Source: JANNBN01 sp031385545 (GTDB lineage Bacteria > Actinomycetota > Acidimicrobiia > Acidimicrobiales > JANYDT01). From it: 64,000 bases of DNA. The notes beneath the pieces are model-generated. The model did not search any database, was not told the DNA's origin, and saw only the letters and a program-made list of their open reading frames with translations. A program made the translations under genes and the position numbers. Location: NCBI GenBank assembly GCA_031385545.1, contig JANNBN010000018.1:34380-98379 (forward strand). Direction: 5' to 3'. Shown in pieces: positions 26,069 through 35,024 of the stretch; the first letter of the stretch is position 1, and each line of letters starts with the position of its first letter.

Positions 26069-27304
26069 TTACGGCTTGATCTTGGCGCCCTTCTGCACGA
26101 TGACCACACCCTCGTCGGAGATGGTGAAGCCACGCGCCAGATCTGCGGCATGGTCGACACCGACGGTGACCCCCGGCGGAATAGTGACGTTCTTGTCGAT
26201 GATGGCGCGGCGCACAATGGCACGAGGCCCCACCGTGACGCCCTGCATCAAGATCGAGTCATGCACCACAGCACCGTCGTCGACGAAGACTCCTGACGAG
26301 GCAATGGTCCGTTCGACGTGGCCGCCCGAGACGATCGCTCCGTGACACAGCAGCGAGGCCGAAGCGGTGCCAGGTGCCCAACTGGAACCCTGCACAAGCT
26401 TTGCCGGTGGCATCGGCGAAAGGCTGGTGAATACCGGCCATTGCATGTTGTAGAGGTCGAACAACGGGTCCGGCGAGATGAGGTCCATGTTGGCGTGGTA
26501 GTAAGCGTCGATAGTTCCGACGTCGCGCCAGTAGCCACGGCCACGTTCGGTCTGGCCAGGAATGTTGTTGGTGTTGAAGTCGTACCAATTGGCCTGACCG
26601 GTCTTGGTGAGGTTGGGAATGATGTTGCCACCGAGGTCGTGGGCCGACGTCTCGTCGTCTGCGTCGGACGCAATGGCGTCGAGGAGCACCTCGGTGTCGA
26701 ACACGTAGTTGCCCATGCTGGCCAACACCATGTCTTCTCGGCCGGGCATCAGCGGCGGGTCGGTGGGCTTCTCATGGAACTGCACGATGCGGTCGCCTTT
26801 GACTTCCATGATGCCGAACTGGTCAGCCTCGTGCTTGGGCACCGGGATGGCAGCAACGGTCAGCCCGCCGCCCATGTCGCGGTGCGCGTGCACCATCTGG
26901 CGTGGGTCCATGCGGTAGATGTGATCGGCACCGAACACGCACACGATGTCTGGCCGCTCGTCGTAGATCAGGTTGAAGTTCTGATAGATCGCGTCGGCCG
27001 ACCCGACGAACCACCGCGGTCCACGACGCATCTGTGCAGGCACAGGCGCCACGTAGTTGCCCAACTGGTTGGAGAACTGCCAGGTCTGGGCGATATGTCG
27101 GTCGAGGCTGTGGCTCTTGTACTGCGTGAGCACGACCATCTTGAGGTAGTTCGCGTTTGCGAAGTTCGACAACACGAAATCGACCAGGCGGTACGTGCCA
27201 CCGAAGGGCACGGCCGGCTTGGCACGATCGAGTGTGAGCGGCATCAGCCGCTTTCCCTCGCCACCGGCGAGGACCATCACGAGAACCTTGGGAGTCAACG
27301 ACAT
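26069..27304 (-). CDS. glgC: Glucose-1-phosphate adenylyltransferase (ADP-glucose pyrophosphorylase)
   Basis: Makes ADP-glucose from glucose-1-phosphate and ATP, the first committed step of glycogen synthesis. 411 residues, normal length. Motifs: VLAGGEGKRLMPLT (nucleotide-binding loop), KPAVPFGGTYRLVDF, FGADHIYRMD, and the glucose-1-phosphate region FHEKPTDPP. The C-terminal beta-helix has hexapeptide repeats (DDGAVVHDSILMQGVTVGP). It follows glgA on the same strand with a 123-nt gap. Confidence 0.97.
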   Translation of the reverse strand: MSLTPKVLVMVLAGGEGKRLMPLTLDRAKPAVPFGGTYRLVDFVLSNFANANYLKMVVLTQYKSHSLDRHIAQTWQFSNQLGNYVAPVPAQMRRGPRWFVGSADAIYQNFNLIYDERPDIVCVFGADHIYRMDPRQMVHAHRDMGGGLTVAAIPVPKHEADQFGIMEVKGDRIVQFHEKPTDPPLMPGREDMVLASMGNYVFDTEVLLDAIASDADDETSAHDLGGNIIPNLTKTGQANWYDFNTNNIPGQTERGRGYWRDVGTIDAYYHANMDLISPDPLFDLYNMQWPVFTSLSPMPPAKLVQGSSWAPGTASASLLCHGAIVSGGHVERTIASSGVFVDDGAVVHDSILMQGVTVGPRAIVRRAIIDKNVTIPPGVTVGVDHAADLARGFTISDEGVVIVQKGAKIKP

Positions 27305-27427
27305 TCCTTGAAGCTACAGGGGAGACAGGGGCGGGAAACGCATGAACCCGACCGTACGAGAGGCACCGGGCGCTGTCCAGCCGACTTGGCAAAAGTTGCT
27401 GGCAAACGTGGCTGATCCTGCTGCCGG

Positions 27428-28810
27428 TCAACGGCAGAGACCTTCGTACAGGTCCTTGTATCGCTGCGCAGGTTGCTGCCATGTCCAGTCGGTCATCATT
27501 CCCCGTCGCTGTGCGGCCTTCCATATCAGCTTGTTGCGGAACGCGGCGGACGCCCGGTGCATGGCGTCCACCAGTCCGGCCGTGGACACGTCGGCCGAGA
27601 CGAAACCGGTCCACGACTCCGGGTGGGCCAACGGATCGATCACCGTGTCGTGCAACCCGCCCACATCGGTGACGACGGGGATGGTGCCGTACGCCATTGC
27701 CTGCATCTGGGCCAGGCCACATGGCTCGAACCTGCTGGGCATCAGATAGCAGTCCACACCGGCGAAAATCTGGTGCGACAGCGGGAGGCTGAAACCTTCG
27801 CGGAAGGCCACCCGGTCCGGTTGCTCCGCAACGGCATCATGCAGTTGATCTGCCAGGGCTCGGTCACCGCTGCCCAGCACCACCAACTGGCCGTTGAGGC
27901 TGCGAAGGTACCGGGCAGCCTCGACGACGAACTCCACACCCTTCTGGTCGACAAGCCTGGTGACGAAGCCGAAGACGGGGCCACCCAAATCTTCCAACCC
28001 GACCGCTTGCAGCAACGCACCTCGGCACGCCACCTTGCCGGTTCGCTTGGAGGCAGAAAACGGTGTGTCGATCAGCGGATCGGCGGCTGCGTTCCATTCA
28101 TCGGCCTCGATGCCGTTGACGATCCCCACCACCGCTCCGGCTGCAGATCGGGCGCCGAGAATGTCGGTCAGGCCGCATCCCAACGGCTCGGACAGAATTT
28201 CGGCGGCATACCGAGGACTGACGGCGATAATGCGATCGGCCAGGATGAGCGCGCCGGCCAACGGGTTGCAGCGACCACGCCGATCGTATGCATACGCACG
28301 GTCACCGAACACGTGCAGCCACCCACGGTCGCTGTCGCCCTGATACGCGAGATTGTGGATGGACACCACGGTCGGCACCCCGGCCGGGGACCATGCCAAC
28401 GCCGGTGCGGTGTGCCAGTCGTTGACGTGCAGCACGTCGGGGCGCGAACACTGGGCCAGCTCGGCTACGGCAGCGCTGAACCGGAAGAACCTGCGGTCGT
28501 TGTCCCAGTACCCATCGCCTCCGGGGTCACCGTAAGGCCCGGCCCGACGAATGTCCGGCACGTCGATCAGCGTGAGTTCACCGAAGCCCTCGAGTGTTCC
28601 GGTGCGCGCGGTCGCCCCACCGACCCAGTCCGGGACGTCGAGCGCTTCGACAGTTTCGTCGGTGAGTGCGGTACCCGTGTAGTCGGGCAGGACGACTTGG
28701 ACCTCGACCCCAGCCGCCCGAAGCGCGCGGGTGAGCCCGCCAGAAACCTCACCCAGTCCACCGACTCGGACGAGTGGTGCAAGTTCGGCAGCGGCATAAA
28801 GGATTCGCAT
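27428..28810 (-). CDS. glgA: Glycogen synthase, GT5 family
   Basis: Transfers glucose from ADP-glucose to a growing alpha-1,4-glucan. 460 residues with two Rossmann lobes. N-terminal motif is PLVRVGGLGEVSGGL; the position equivalent to the Lys of the classical KxGGL motif reads as Arg here. C-terminal lobe has FVTRLVDQKGVEFV and MPSRFEPCGLAQMQAMAYGTIPVV with the catalytic Glu. Upstream, directly before the start, is a 65-bp tandem repeat. Forms a glycogen gene pair with glgC. Confidence 0.94.
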   Translation of the reverse strand: MRILYAAAELAPLVRVGGLGEVSGGLTRALRAAGVEVQVVLPDYTGTALTDETVEALDVPDWVGGATARTGTLEGFGELTLIDVPDIRRAGPYGDPGGDGYWDNDRRFFRFSAAVAELAQCSRPDVLHVNDWHTAPALAWSPAGVPTVVSIHNLAYQGDSDRGWLHVFGDRAYAYDRRGRCNPLAGALILADRIIAVSPRYAAEILSEPLGCGLTDILGARSAAGAVVGIVNGIEADEWNAAADPLIDTPFSASKRTGKVACRGALLQAVGLEDLGGPVFGFVTRLVDQKGVEFVVEAARYLRSLNGQLVVLGSGDRALADQLHDAVAEQPDRVAFREGFSLPLSHQIFAGVDCYLMPSRFEPCGLAQMQAMAYGTIPVVTDVGGLHDTVIDPLAHPESWTGFVSADVSTAGLVDAMHRASAAFRNKLIWKAAQRRGMMTDWTWQQPAQRYKDLYEGLCR

Positions 28811-28830
28811 CCCCGGAAGTTACCCGCTGC

Positions 28831-28980
28831 CGGGCGCGGCCGAGCGGTGAACGGAGGGATCGCAGTGAACCCGAGGTGGAGCAACCCATCAAGCACGGGC
28901 GCGGCCGAGCGGTGAACGGAGGGATCGCAGTGAACCCGAGGTGGAGCAACCCATCAAGCACGGGCGCGGCCGAGCGGTGA
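28831..28980 (-). repeat. 65-bp repeat family, locus 1: 2.3 exact tandem copies
   Basis: Units 28831-28895, 28896-28960 and a partial 28961-28980 are identical. Each begins CGGGCGCGGCCGAGCGGTGA on the plus strand and ends CAACCCATCAAGCA. The array fills the gap between glgA and the XdhC-like gene, and the last unit supplies the end of that gene. The reverse complement recurs with a few changes at 32371-32431 and 49076-49116. Confidence 0.95.
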
Positions 28981-29985
28981 TGCGGCGCGCTGCCTGATGA
29001 CGGACAGCATTTCGGCCACGATGGCGAGAGCGGTCTCTTCGGGCGAACGCGCTCCGAGATCCAACCCTACGGGACCGCGAACGCGTGCTGCTGCCTCAGC
29101 TGCGATGCCGAGATGTTCGACGAGGTGCTGTCGTCGTGCCGCCTGGGTATGCCGGGATCCGAGCGCTCCGATGTAGCCGCATTGACCGTTCAGCGCTGCT
29201 GCAAGCACGGCGCACGACGCCGCGATGTCGTGCGAGAGCACGACGACGCCGTCATTCGGCCCAGCGGTAGCACTTGTGGATATGGCTGATTCGGTCTCGG
29301 CTTCGGGGTCGACCCGCACGGACCATCCGAGGACGGACCCCACCCTCGCGATGGCGTCGGCCAATTCTGCCCGCCCGAACACCAACAGCGACGGTGTTGA
29401 GGTGACTGCCTCGATGAGGAACGTGTCGGTTCCCTCGCCGAAGAGGATGGTTCCCATCGGCCCTTTCACATGCATGCGGTGAGCCGCTGTGAGCGCGTCT
29501 GTCCACCGGTCAGGTACTGCGGATGCCGATGCATCGGCTGATGCATCGGCTGATGCGTCGTCCGAGGTGCCGGATTCGGACGCGATGAACCGCGTCTCGC
29601 CGCTTGCAACATCGGTGATGAGAACCATGTCGACGCCGGAGGCGATGTGCGCGAGCGCGTTGGGAGCTAAGGCTGCGCCCGTGTGCAGCAGGACGGTGAG
29701 CCGCCCACCGCAGGCCAGCCCGGAGCGAACAGCGGCGGCGTCACCGACTGACACCTCGACCACCGCCGACCGCACGGCAGTCGACAACATCGAGCGCGCA
29801 GCACTGATCACCTCGGCATCCGCCGCCCCGGACGCAAGATTTCCGAACGACCGCGAATCGGTGACTATCAGCGCCTCCCCGGTCCGGCGACCGCCGAAAC
29901 CCTGCGTCGACATCACTCGTGCCAGCACCGCTCGATCCAGCTGATCTCCACACGCTTCGATGACAGATGCAAGTCCAGAACCCAT
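28954..29985 (-). CDS. XdhC/CoxI family protein
   Basis: Accessory-type protein of 343 residues related to XdhC/CoxI, which mature molybdenum hydroxylases. The N-terminal XdhC-type domain includes MSTQGFGGRRTGEALIV and CGGRLTVLLH; the C-terminal Rossmann-like domain has VLSHDIAASCAVLAAALNG, YIGALGSRHT and LDLGARSPEETALAIVAEM. A central Asp/Ala/Ser repeat (ADASADASADAS) separates them. The last eight residues (SPLGRARA) and stop derive from the adjacent 65-bp repeat. No molybdenum hydroxylase gene is nearby. ATG 29985 fits the domain start. Confidence 0.87.
   Translation of the reverse strand: MGSGLASVIEACGDQLDRAVLARVMSTQGFGGRRTGEALIVTDSRSFGNLASGAADAEVISAARSMLSTAVRSAVVEVSVGDAAAVRSGLACGGRLTVLLHTGAALAPNALAHIASGVDMVLITDVASGETRFIASESGTSDDASADASADASASAVPDRWTDALTAAHRMHVKGPMGTILFGEGTDTFLIEAVTSTPSLLVFGRAELADAIARVGSVLGWSVRVDPEAETESAISTSATAGPNDGVVVLSHDIAASCAVLAAALNGQCGYIGALGSRHTQAARRQHLVEHLGIAAEAAARVRGPVGLDLGARSPEETALAIVAEMLSVIRQRAASPLGRARA
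29528..29560 (-). repeat. 12-bp minisatellite in the XdhC-like gene
   Basis: GATGCATCGGCT occurs twice in tandem followed by GATGCGTCG (plus strand), encoding the Ala-Asp-Ala-Ser linker between the two domains. Confidence 0.8.
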
Positions 29986-30131
29986 TCCACCATCCTTGCT
30001 GTTCGACCTGCGTTCGTGTGCGTCGCAACCCGAACCACCGAAATCGTCCGCAGACGGTCTCGGCTCCAACCAGGCTCATGTCATTTCGGCCTGCTTGCGT
30101 CGACTCGAGCGGGCCGCAGTATCGTCGGGGT

Positions 30132-31322
30132 GTGCTCGCAATCGACTTCGGCGCTGCCTTGCGCATGTCACGCAACGACGACCCGGGACGCGTCACCGAA
30201 ATCTTGGTTCGAGCGGCGAGAGGGTTGCGAGCAAGCGACGTCGTCGTGTACCTCATCGATTTCGGGCAAACCGTCCTCCAGCCGCTTCCCGACCGAACGG
30301 TGCATCCTGACCTGCCCATGACGGAAGACGTCGCGACGACCCTTGCCGGCCGATGTTTCCGAGATCAGTGCATCGTCACCGCCAAACGCGACGACGGGAT
30401 CCGCATCTGGGCGCCCGTCATCGAGGGATCCGATCGCACGGGAGTCCTCGCCGTAACAGTGGCCGCAGCGGACGACGCTACGTTCACCGCGTGCGAAGAA
30501 CTCGGCCTGTTCGCCGGGTACTTGATTGCCGCACAGGCGCGATGTACCGACATGTACAACCTGCATCGCCGCCGACGCAACATGAGCCTCGCCGCCAGCA
30601 TGCAATGGGACCTTTTACCGCCGCTTGTGATGAACACCGGCGCAGTCTCGATCGCCGGACTCCTCGAGCCCGCCTACGACGTCGGCGGTGATTGCTTCGA
30701 TTATGCACTCAACGGTCCCACTTTTGATTTTGTGATCATGGATGCAATGGGCCACGGCATCGCGTCTTCCGTGATTGCGTCACTTGCCATGGGGAGCTAC
30801 CGCTACGATCGACGTGAAGGCCGGGCACTCGAAGTGATTCACCGAAACCTCTCGTCGACGATCGCTTCGTACTATCGCGATGCGTCGTTCTCCACTGGAG
30901 TACTGGGTCGCCTCGACGTGGCTACCGGCATGCTGAGTTGGACCAACGCCGGCCACCCGGTGCCGCTGCTGATTCGTGGTGGTCACGTCGTCAAGCAGCT
31001 CGTCTGTCCACCAACGCCCCCATGGGGAACACTGATGCGAGACCCGACGGTCGCAACCGAATCTCTCGAACCCGGTGACTTCGTGCTCCTCTACACCGAC
31101 GGCGTGAGCGAGGCGCATACTCCTGGAGGTGAGCATTTCGGTTTGGAACGTCTTATCGATCTCATCGACCGAAGCGCATCGGAACTACAACGTCCCCAAC
31201 AAATCCTGCACACCCTCATCCGCGCAGTATCGGATCACCTCAAAGGTGACCCCCATGACGACGCAACATTCGTGCTCCTCCGGTGGGACGGGCCAAAGAA
31301 CGACGTCGAGCCCAATCCCTGA
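30132..31322 (+). CDS. GAF-like domain protein phosphatase, SpoIIE/PP2C type
   Basis: Serine phosphatase of about 396 residues. Residues about 1-150 look like a GAF-type sensor (VTEILVRAARGLRASDVVVYLID). The C-terminal part is PP2C: GGDCFDYALNG, MDAMGHGIASSVIAS, WTNAGHPVPLLI, LLYTDGVSEA and DDATFVLLRW, with the metal-binding Asp residues. Such RsbU/SpoIIE proteins usually control sigma factor partner switching by dephosphorylating an anti-anti-sigma factor; no such partner is in the window. The GTG at 30132 fits the domain start; the frame is open further upstream. Confidence 0.9.
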   Translation: MLAIDFGAALRMSRNDDPGRVTEILVRAARGLRASDVVVYLIDFGQTVLQPLPDRTVHPDLPMTEDVATTLAGRCFRDQCIVTAKRDDGIRIWAPVIEGSDRTGVLAVTVAAADDATFTACEELGLFAGYLIAAQARCTDMYNLHRRRRNMSLAASMQWDLLPPLVMNTGAVSIAGLLEPAYDVGGDCFDYALNGPTFDFVIMDAMGHGIASSVIASLAMGSYRYDRREGRALEVIHRNLSSTIASYYRDASFSTGVLGRLDVATGMLSWTNAGHPVPLLIRGGHVVKQLVCPPTPPWGTLMRDPTVATESLEPGDFVLLYTDGVSEAHTPGGEHFGLERLIDLIDRSASELQRPQQILHTLIRAVSDHLKGDPHDDATFVLLRWDGPKNDVEPNP

Positions 31323-31395
31323 AGCGCTGACCCGTCACCTCTAAACCTGACTATGACCAGCCATAGCAGAACCCTGTTTCGGGCAGACTGGGTGG

Positions 31396-32319
31396 GTGCC
31401 AAGTACATCTGTTGCAACCATCGAGACGGACATCCACCTCGCCGGGACAGGCGTCTCCGTGCTCATAGGCACGATGCAGGGTAAATACCCCACCAGCAAC
31501 ACCATGCAGGTCACGGGTTCTTTCGGCTCGCTGCTGGTCGATCCGTCGATCGACGTCTACATCCGTGGCGGAGCACCGGCCAGCATCGATCGGGTGTTGA
31601 TATCGCACGCGCACGAAGATCACCTCGCCGGGGTTGGCAGGTTCCCGGAAGCCTCGATCTGCGCGCATCACCACGACGTACGCGCGCTGCACACTCTCGG
31701 CGGACTGCTGGACGTCTACGGCATGCCGGAACCGCTCCGCAGCACCTGGGCGGAACAACTCCTGACCGACTTCCACTACACCTCCCGGGCTGACGCCTCG
31801 GGCTTCGCAGACGGTGAAGTGTTCGACCTCGGCGGACGCACCGTCACCGCGATTCACCTGCCAGGCCATACCCGCGGGCATTGCGGGTTTCTCGTGGAAC
31901 CCGACGGCGTGTTCTTCGTCGCCGACATCGACCTGTCCAGCTTCGGGCCGTACTACGGCGACCACTGGAGCGACCTCGAAGATTTCGAACGGGCGATGGA
32001 CCGGTCGGCCGAGGTCGATGCCCGCTGGTACGTCACATCGCATCACAAGGGGATCGTGGAAGGCCAGGAAGCGTTCAACGCAGCGCTGGCGTTGTTCCGC
32101 TCCGTCATCGGCGCGCGCGAACAACGACTGATCGCATTCCTGGCCCAGCCTCGCACCATCGAAGAGATCGTTGCGCACCGCATCATCTACCGCCCCGGCA
32201 CAACGGGTGTGATTTGGATCGATCACGTGGAAGAGGTCTCTGCGCGGATGCACCTGAAACGCCTGACCCGAACGGGCGCCGTTGCCGAGTTGGAGTCTGG
32301 ACAGTTCCGGGCACAATGA
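31396..32319 (+). CDS. Metallo-beta-lactamase fold hydrolase
   Basis: Probable metal-dependent hydrolase of 307 residues with a GTG start. The metal ligands are all visible: ISHAHEDHLAG (HxHxDH), HLPGHTRGHCG, VADIDLSS and VTSHHKGI. A C-terminal helical region (REQRLIAFLAQPRTIEEIVAHRI) resembles the winged-helix end of glyoxalase II/LACTB2-like proteins. Substrate unknown. The downstream kinase-like gene begins 9 nt later, so they are likely co-transcribed. Confidence 0.92.
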   Translation: MPSTSVATIETDIHLAGTGVSVLIGTMQGKYPTSNTMQVTGSFGSLLVDPSIDVYIRGGAPASIDRVLISHAHEDHLAGVGRFPEASICAHHHDVRALHTLGGLLDVYGMPEPLRSTWAEQLLTDFHYTSRADASGFADGEVFDLGGRTVTAIHLPGHTRGHCGFLVEPDGVFFVADIDLSSFGPYYGDHWSDLEDFERAMDRSAEVDARWYVTSHHKGIVEGQEAFNAALALFRSVIGAREQRLIAFLAQPRTIEEIVAHRIIYRPGTTGVIWIDHVEEVSARMHLKRLTRTGAVAELESGQFRAQ

Positions 32320-32328
32320 TCTGACCCT

Positions 32329-33453
32329 GTGAGTACCGAAACGCCTCCGTCGACCAACCCGCCCGGTAACGATGGGTTGCTCCACCTCAGGTTCAACTCC
32401 GATCCCTCCGTTCACCGTTCGGCCGCGCCCGGGATCGAGGTCGAACGCGTTACCCACTGGTTCTCCGAGCATGCGTCGCAATTCCGCCCACCATTCGCGT
32501 TCCAGGCGCTGCCGGGAGGTCACTCCAACCTCACCTATCTGGTGACCGATGCCGACGGTGCCACGTGCGTCATCCGCCGCGGCCCGCTCGGCCATGTGCT
32601 GCCCACCGCCCACGACATGGGCCGCGAGTTCCGGGCCATCCATGCGCTCGGCCCCACCCGGGTGCCGGTGCCACCTGCCATCGGATTCTGTGACGACGAC
32701 ACGGTCACCGGTGCACCCTTCTACGTCATGGGCCACGTCGAGGGAATCGTGCTGCATGATGTTTCGGCAGCTGCGGCGCTGCCCGTTGCGTTGCGGGCCA
32801 AGACGAGCGAATCGATCTTCGACGTCCTCGGCGAACTGCACGCAGTCGACATCGACGAGGTTGGATTGCAGGGTCATGGGAAGCGCGACGGTTACGTCGA
32901 GCGTCAACTCCGCCGGTGGTACCAGCAATACACGGCGATGAAGACGGCAGAAGTTCCGAGCGTCGACATCGCCTTCGAGAAACTCATCACGTCACTTCCC
33001 ACCCAGCAACGCGCGGCCATTGTGCATGGCGACTTTCGTCTGGGGAACTGCATCACCGACAACACGAGCGAGGCAATTGTTGCCGTGCTCGATTGGGAGA
33101 TCTCCACGCTGGGTGACCCCATGGCCGATCTCGGCTATCTGGTCACCACCTGGGTGCGCACGGCCGGGCAGGTCGGCAACGGCAACGAGTCAGCGGCTCC
33201 GACGCTGGCGGAAGGATTCCTGGACGTCGAACCGCTGGTTGCCCGTTACGCCGCAGCGTCGGGGCTCGACGTGTCTGACCTGCCCTGGTACACCGCGTTC
33301 AACCATTGGAAGGGCGCGTGCATCATCCAGGGGGTTGCCACCCGTTACCGCGGCGGGGCCAAAGGTGCTGAGGGCCTCGACCTGTCGATCTTCGACCGCA
33401 GTGTGGTCGAACGATCTGAAGCTGCGCTTGCGATGCTCGAATCGCTCAGCTGA
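32329..33453 (+). CDS. APH-fold phosphotransferase, ACAD10-like, with repeat-encoded N-terminal insert
   Basis: Kinase-like protein of 374 residues of the aminoglycoside phosphotransferase/ACAD10-11 type, often linked to hydroxyacyl-CoA degradation. Key motifs: PGGHSNLTYLVTDADG, IVHGDFRLGNCI (catalytic Asp and Asn) and VLDWEISTLGDPMADLGYL. Family proteins normally begin near PGIEVERVTHW; here about 21 residues starting DGLLHLRFNSDP are encoded by a dispersed 65-bp-family repeat, preceded by 14 residues from the GTG start. The insert keeps the frame open. Confidence 0.9.
   Translation: MSTETPPSTNPPGNDGLLHLRFNSDPSVHRSAAPGIEVERVTHWFSEHASQFRPPFAFQALPGGHSNLTYLVTDADGATCVIRRGPLGHVLPTAHDMGREFRAIHALGPTRVPVPPAIGFCDDDTVTGAPFYVMGHVEGIVLHDVSAAAALPVALRAKTSESIFDVLGELHAVDIDEVGLQGHGKRDGYVERQLRRWYQQYTAMKTAEVPSVDIAFEKLITSLPTQQRAAIVHGDFRLGNCITDNTSEAIVAVLDWEISTLGDPMADLGYLVTTWVRTAGQVGNGNESAAPTLAEGFLDVEPLVARYAAASGLDVSDLPWYTAFNHWKGACIIQGVATRYRGGAKGAEGLDLSIFDRSVVERSEAALAMLESLS
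32371..32431 (+). repeat. 65-bp repeat family, locus 2, inside the 5' coding region of a kinase-like gene
   Basis: GATGGGTTGCTCCACCTC through GGCCGCGCCCGG matches the reverse complement of the unit at 28831-28960 over about 60 nt, with a one-base insertion and a few substitutions. It lies wholly within the coding region of the APH-fold gene. Confidence 0.93.
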
Positions 33454-33477
33454 GCCCATCGGGTGCAGGTCAGGGCT

Positions 33478-34980
33478 TCAAATCTCGCCGGTCGACAATT
33501 TCGCACGAACTTCAACTGCACGTTCGCGGACGGCGTTGAGATCAGCGAGCCTGTGCATTCCGGCAACGGGCTTGCTCATCCGATGATTTCGCGACCAGCG
33601 AGTTTCGTGGCGGGCGATGAAGTCCCAGTACAGCGATGTGTACGGGCACGCCTTCGGACCAACTCGCTGCTTCGGGTCGTACCGGCATCCCTGGCAGTAA
33701 TCGCTCATGCGGGAGATGTAGGCACCTGCTGACGCGTAGGGTTTCGTGGCCATTCGTCCACCGTCGGCGTGCAACGCCATGCCGATGACGTTCGGCGCCA
33801 TCACCCAATCCGCTGCGTCGATGAACCGTTCGCGCATCCAGTCGTTCAGTAAACCCGGTTGCACCCCGCCCGTCAATCCGAGGTTGCCCAGAATCATGAG
33901 ACGCTGGATGTGGTGAGCGTATGCACGCTTATCAACACCGTCGAGGACCGCGCTCAGGCATGCCATGTTCGTCGCACCCGAAGACCAGAACGCAAGAGGT
34001 AATGAAGCCGTCGCCTGTAGTTCGTTGCTGCTGGCGTACTGGGGTCCCCAGAGGTGCGCCAGGCCGTAGACGTACTCACGCCAGCCGATGATCTGCCGGA
34101 TGAAGCCCTCTGCGCTTGCAAGAGGAATGAGCCCAGCATGGAAGGCGGCTTCTGTTTCCTCGACAACCCGTGCCGGAGAGAGCAGGCCGAGGTTCATCGA
34201 GCTGGACAGTGCCGTGTGCGCCAGGTGCCAATTCGAACGAAGCATCGCATCTTCGTGCGGACCGAAGATGGGCAAGGCATTGTCGATCACGTTGCGCAGC
34301 CTGGCAAGCGCCTGGGCGGGTGTGGTGGGCCAGAGCCCGGACCAGGGCGACCCAACTGCCAGCGGTGCGAACTGATCGATAAGCGAGCCGACGTAATCGT
34401 CGGTGTCATCGCTTGTTTCCGGGTGCGGTTGCGGCCACGTGCGGCCATCCTTCGGCGGTGCCTCCCTATTGGCTTCGTCGTAGTTCCACCGGCCGCCGAT
34501 CGGCTCGTCGCCTTCCATGAGTATGCCGAGCCGCACACGCTGCCACCGATAGAAATCCTCCATGCGCAGCTTGTCGCCACGCGGCGCCGCCCACTCGGCG
34601 AACTCTGCTGTGCTGCAGAGGAACTGATCGTTCGGCGACACGACCACCTCGGGCCAGTCGGCCAGCGAACGCCGCAGTCGAAGGTCTGCCGGTTCCATGA
34701 CCGACACGTGCTCGACCCCGAACTGCTGGCAATGCTGCCGCACGCCGGCACGCATCCCGGTTGCGATTCTGAAGTCCACGGCAAACCCGTCGGCTTCAAG
34801 GTTGTCGGCCATCCGGCGCATACCGGCCAGAACCAGGTGCAACCGCTGACGATGCCAGGGCCGCGATGCGAGCATCGACGTTGACACTACGAACAGGACC
34901 CTGGTGGTGTTCGGGTCGGCGTCATCCAGCAACGTGCTCTCGTTGCTGAGTTGATCACCAAGTATCCAGACGCTGCGCAC
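33478..34980 (-). CDS. FeS-type cryptochrome/photolyase (prokaryotic (6-4) photolyase family)
   Basis: Flavoprotein of 500 residues in the FeS-BCP/PhrB group, likely repairing UV (6-4) photoproducts or sensing light. Four cysteines at 341, 429, 432 and 445 (MACLSA, YCQGC, ACPYT) match the 4Fe-4S ligands of PhrB at the same spacing (88, 3, 13). His356-His357 align with the paired active-site histidines. The N-terminal Rossmann domain begins WILGDQLSNESTLLDD. Convergent with the kinase-like gene. A CarH-like photoreceptor gene lies 5 kb away. Confidence 0.94.
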   Translation of the reverse strand: MRSVWILGDQLSNESTLLDDADPNTTRVLFVVSTSMLASRPWHRQRLHLVLAGMRRMADNLEADGFAVDFRIATGMRAGVRQHCQQFGVEHVSVMEPADLRLRRSLADWPEVVVSPNDQFLCSTAEFAEWAAPRGDKLRMEDFYRWQRVRLGILMEGDEPIGGRWNYDEANREAPPKDGRTWPQPHPETSDDTDDYVGSLIDQFAPLAVGSPWSGLWPTTPAQALARLRNVIDNALPIFGPHEDAMLRSNWHLAHTALSSSMNLGLLSPARVVEETEAAFHAGLIPLASAEGFIRQIIGWREYVYGLAHLWGPQYASSNELQATASLPLAFWSSGATNMACLSAVLDGVDKRAYAHHIQRLMILGNLGLTGGVQPGLLNDWMRERFIDAADWVMAPNVIGMALHADGGRMATKPYASAGAYISRMSDYCQGCRYDPKQRVGPKACPYTSLYWDFIARHETRWSRNHRMSKPVAGMHRLADLNAVRERAVEVRAKLSTGEI

Positions 34981-35024
34981 GCAGCAGTCTGAACCAGTTT
35001 CTACTCTTCGGGGTAGTCGCCCGT

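Noticed and set aside
27473..28915. Plus-strand open frame of 480 codons opposite glgA
   Set aside because: Antisense shadow of an unmistakable glycogen synthase.
28831..28980. CRISPR array
   Set aside because: Units are directly adjacent without unique spacers and no cas genes are present; it is a simple tandem repeat.
31351..32928. Minus-strand open frame of 525 codons opposite the MBL and kinase-like genes
   Set aside because: It is antisense to two genes with clear catalytic motifs and its own translation is Arg/Val/Asp-rich without any domain; long antisense frames are common in GC-rich DNA.
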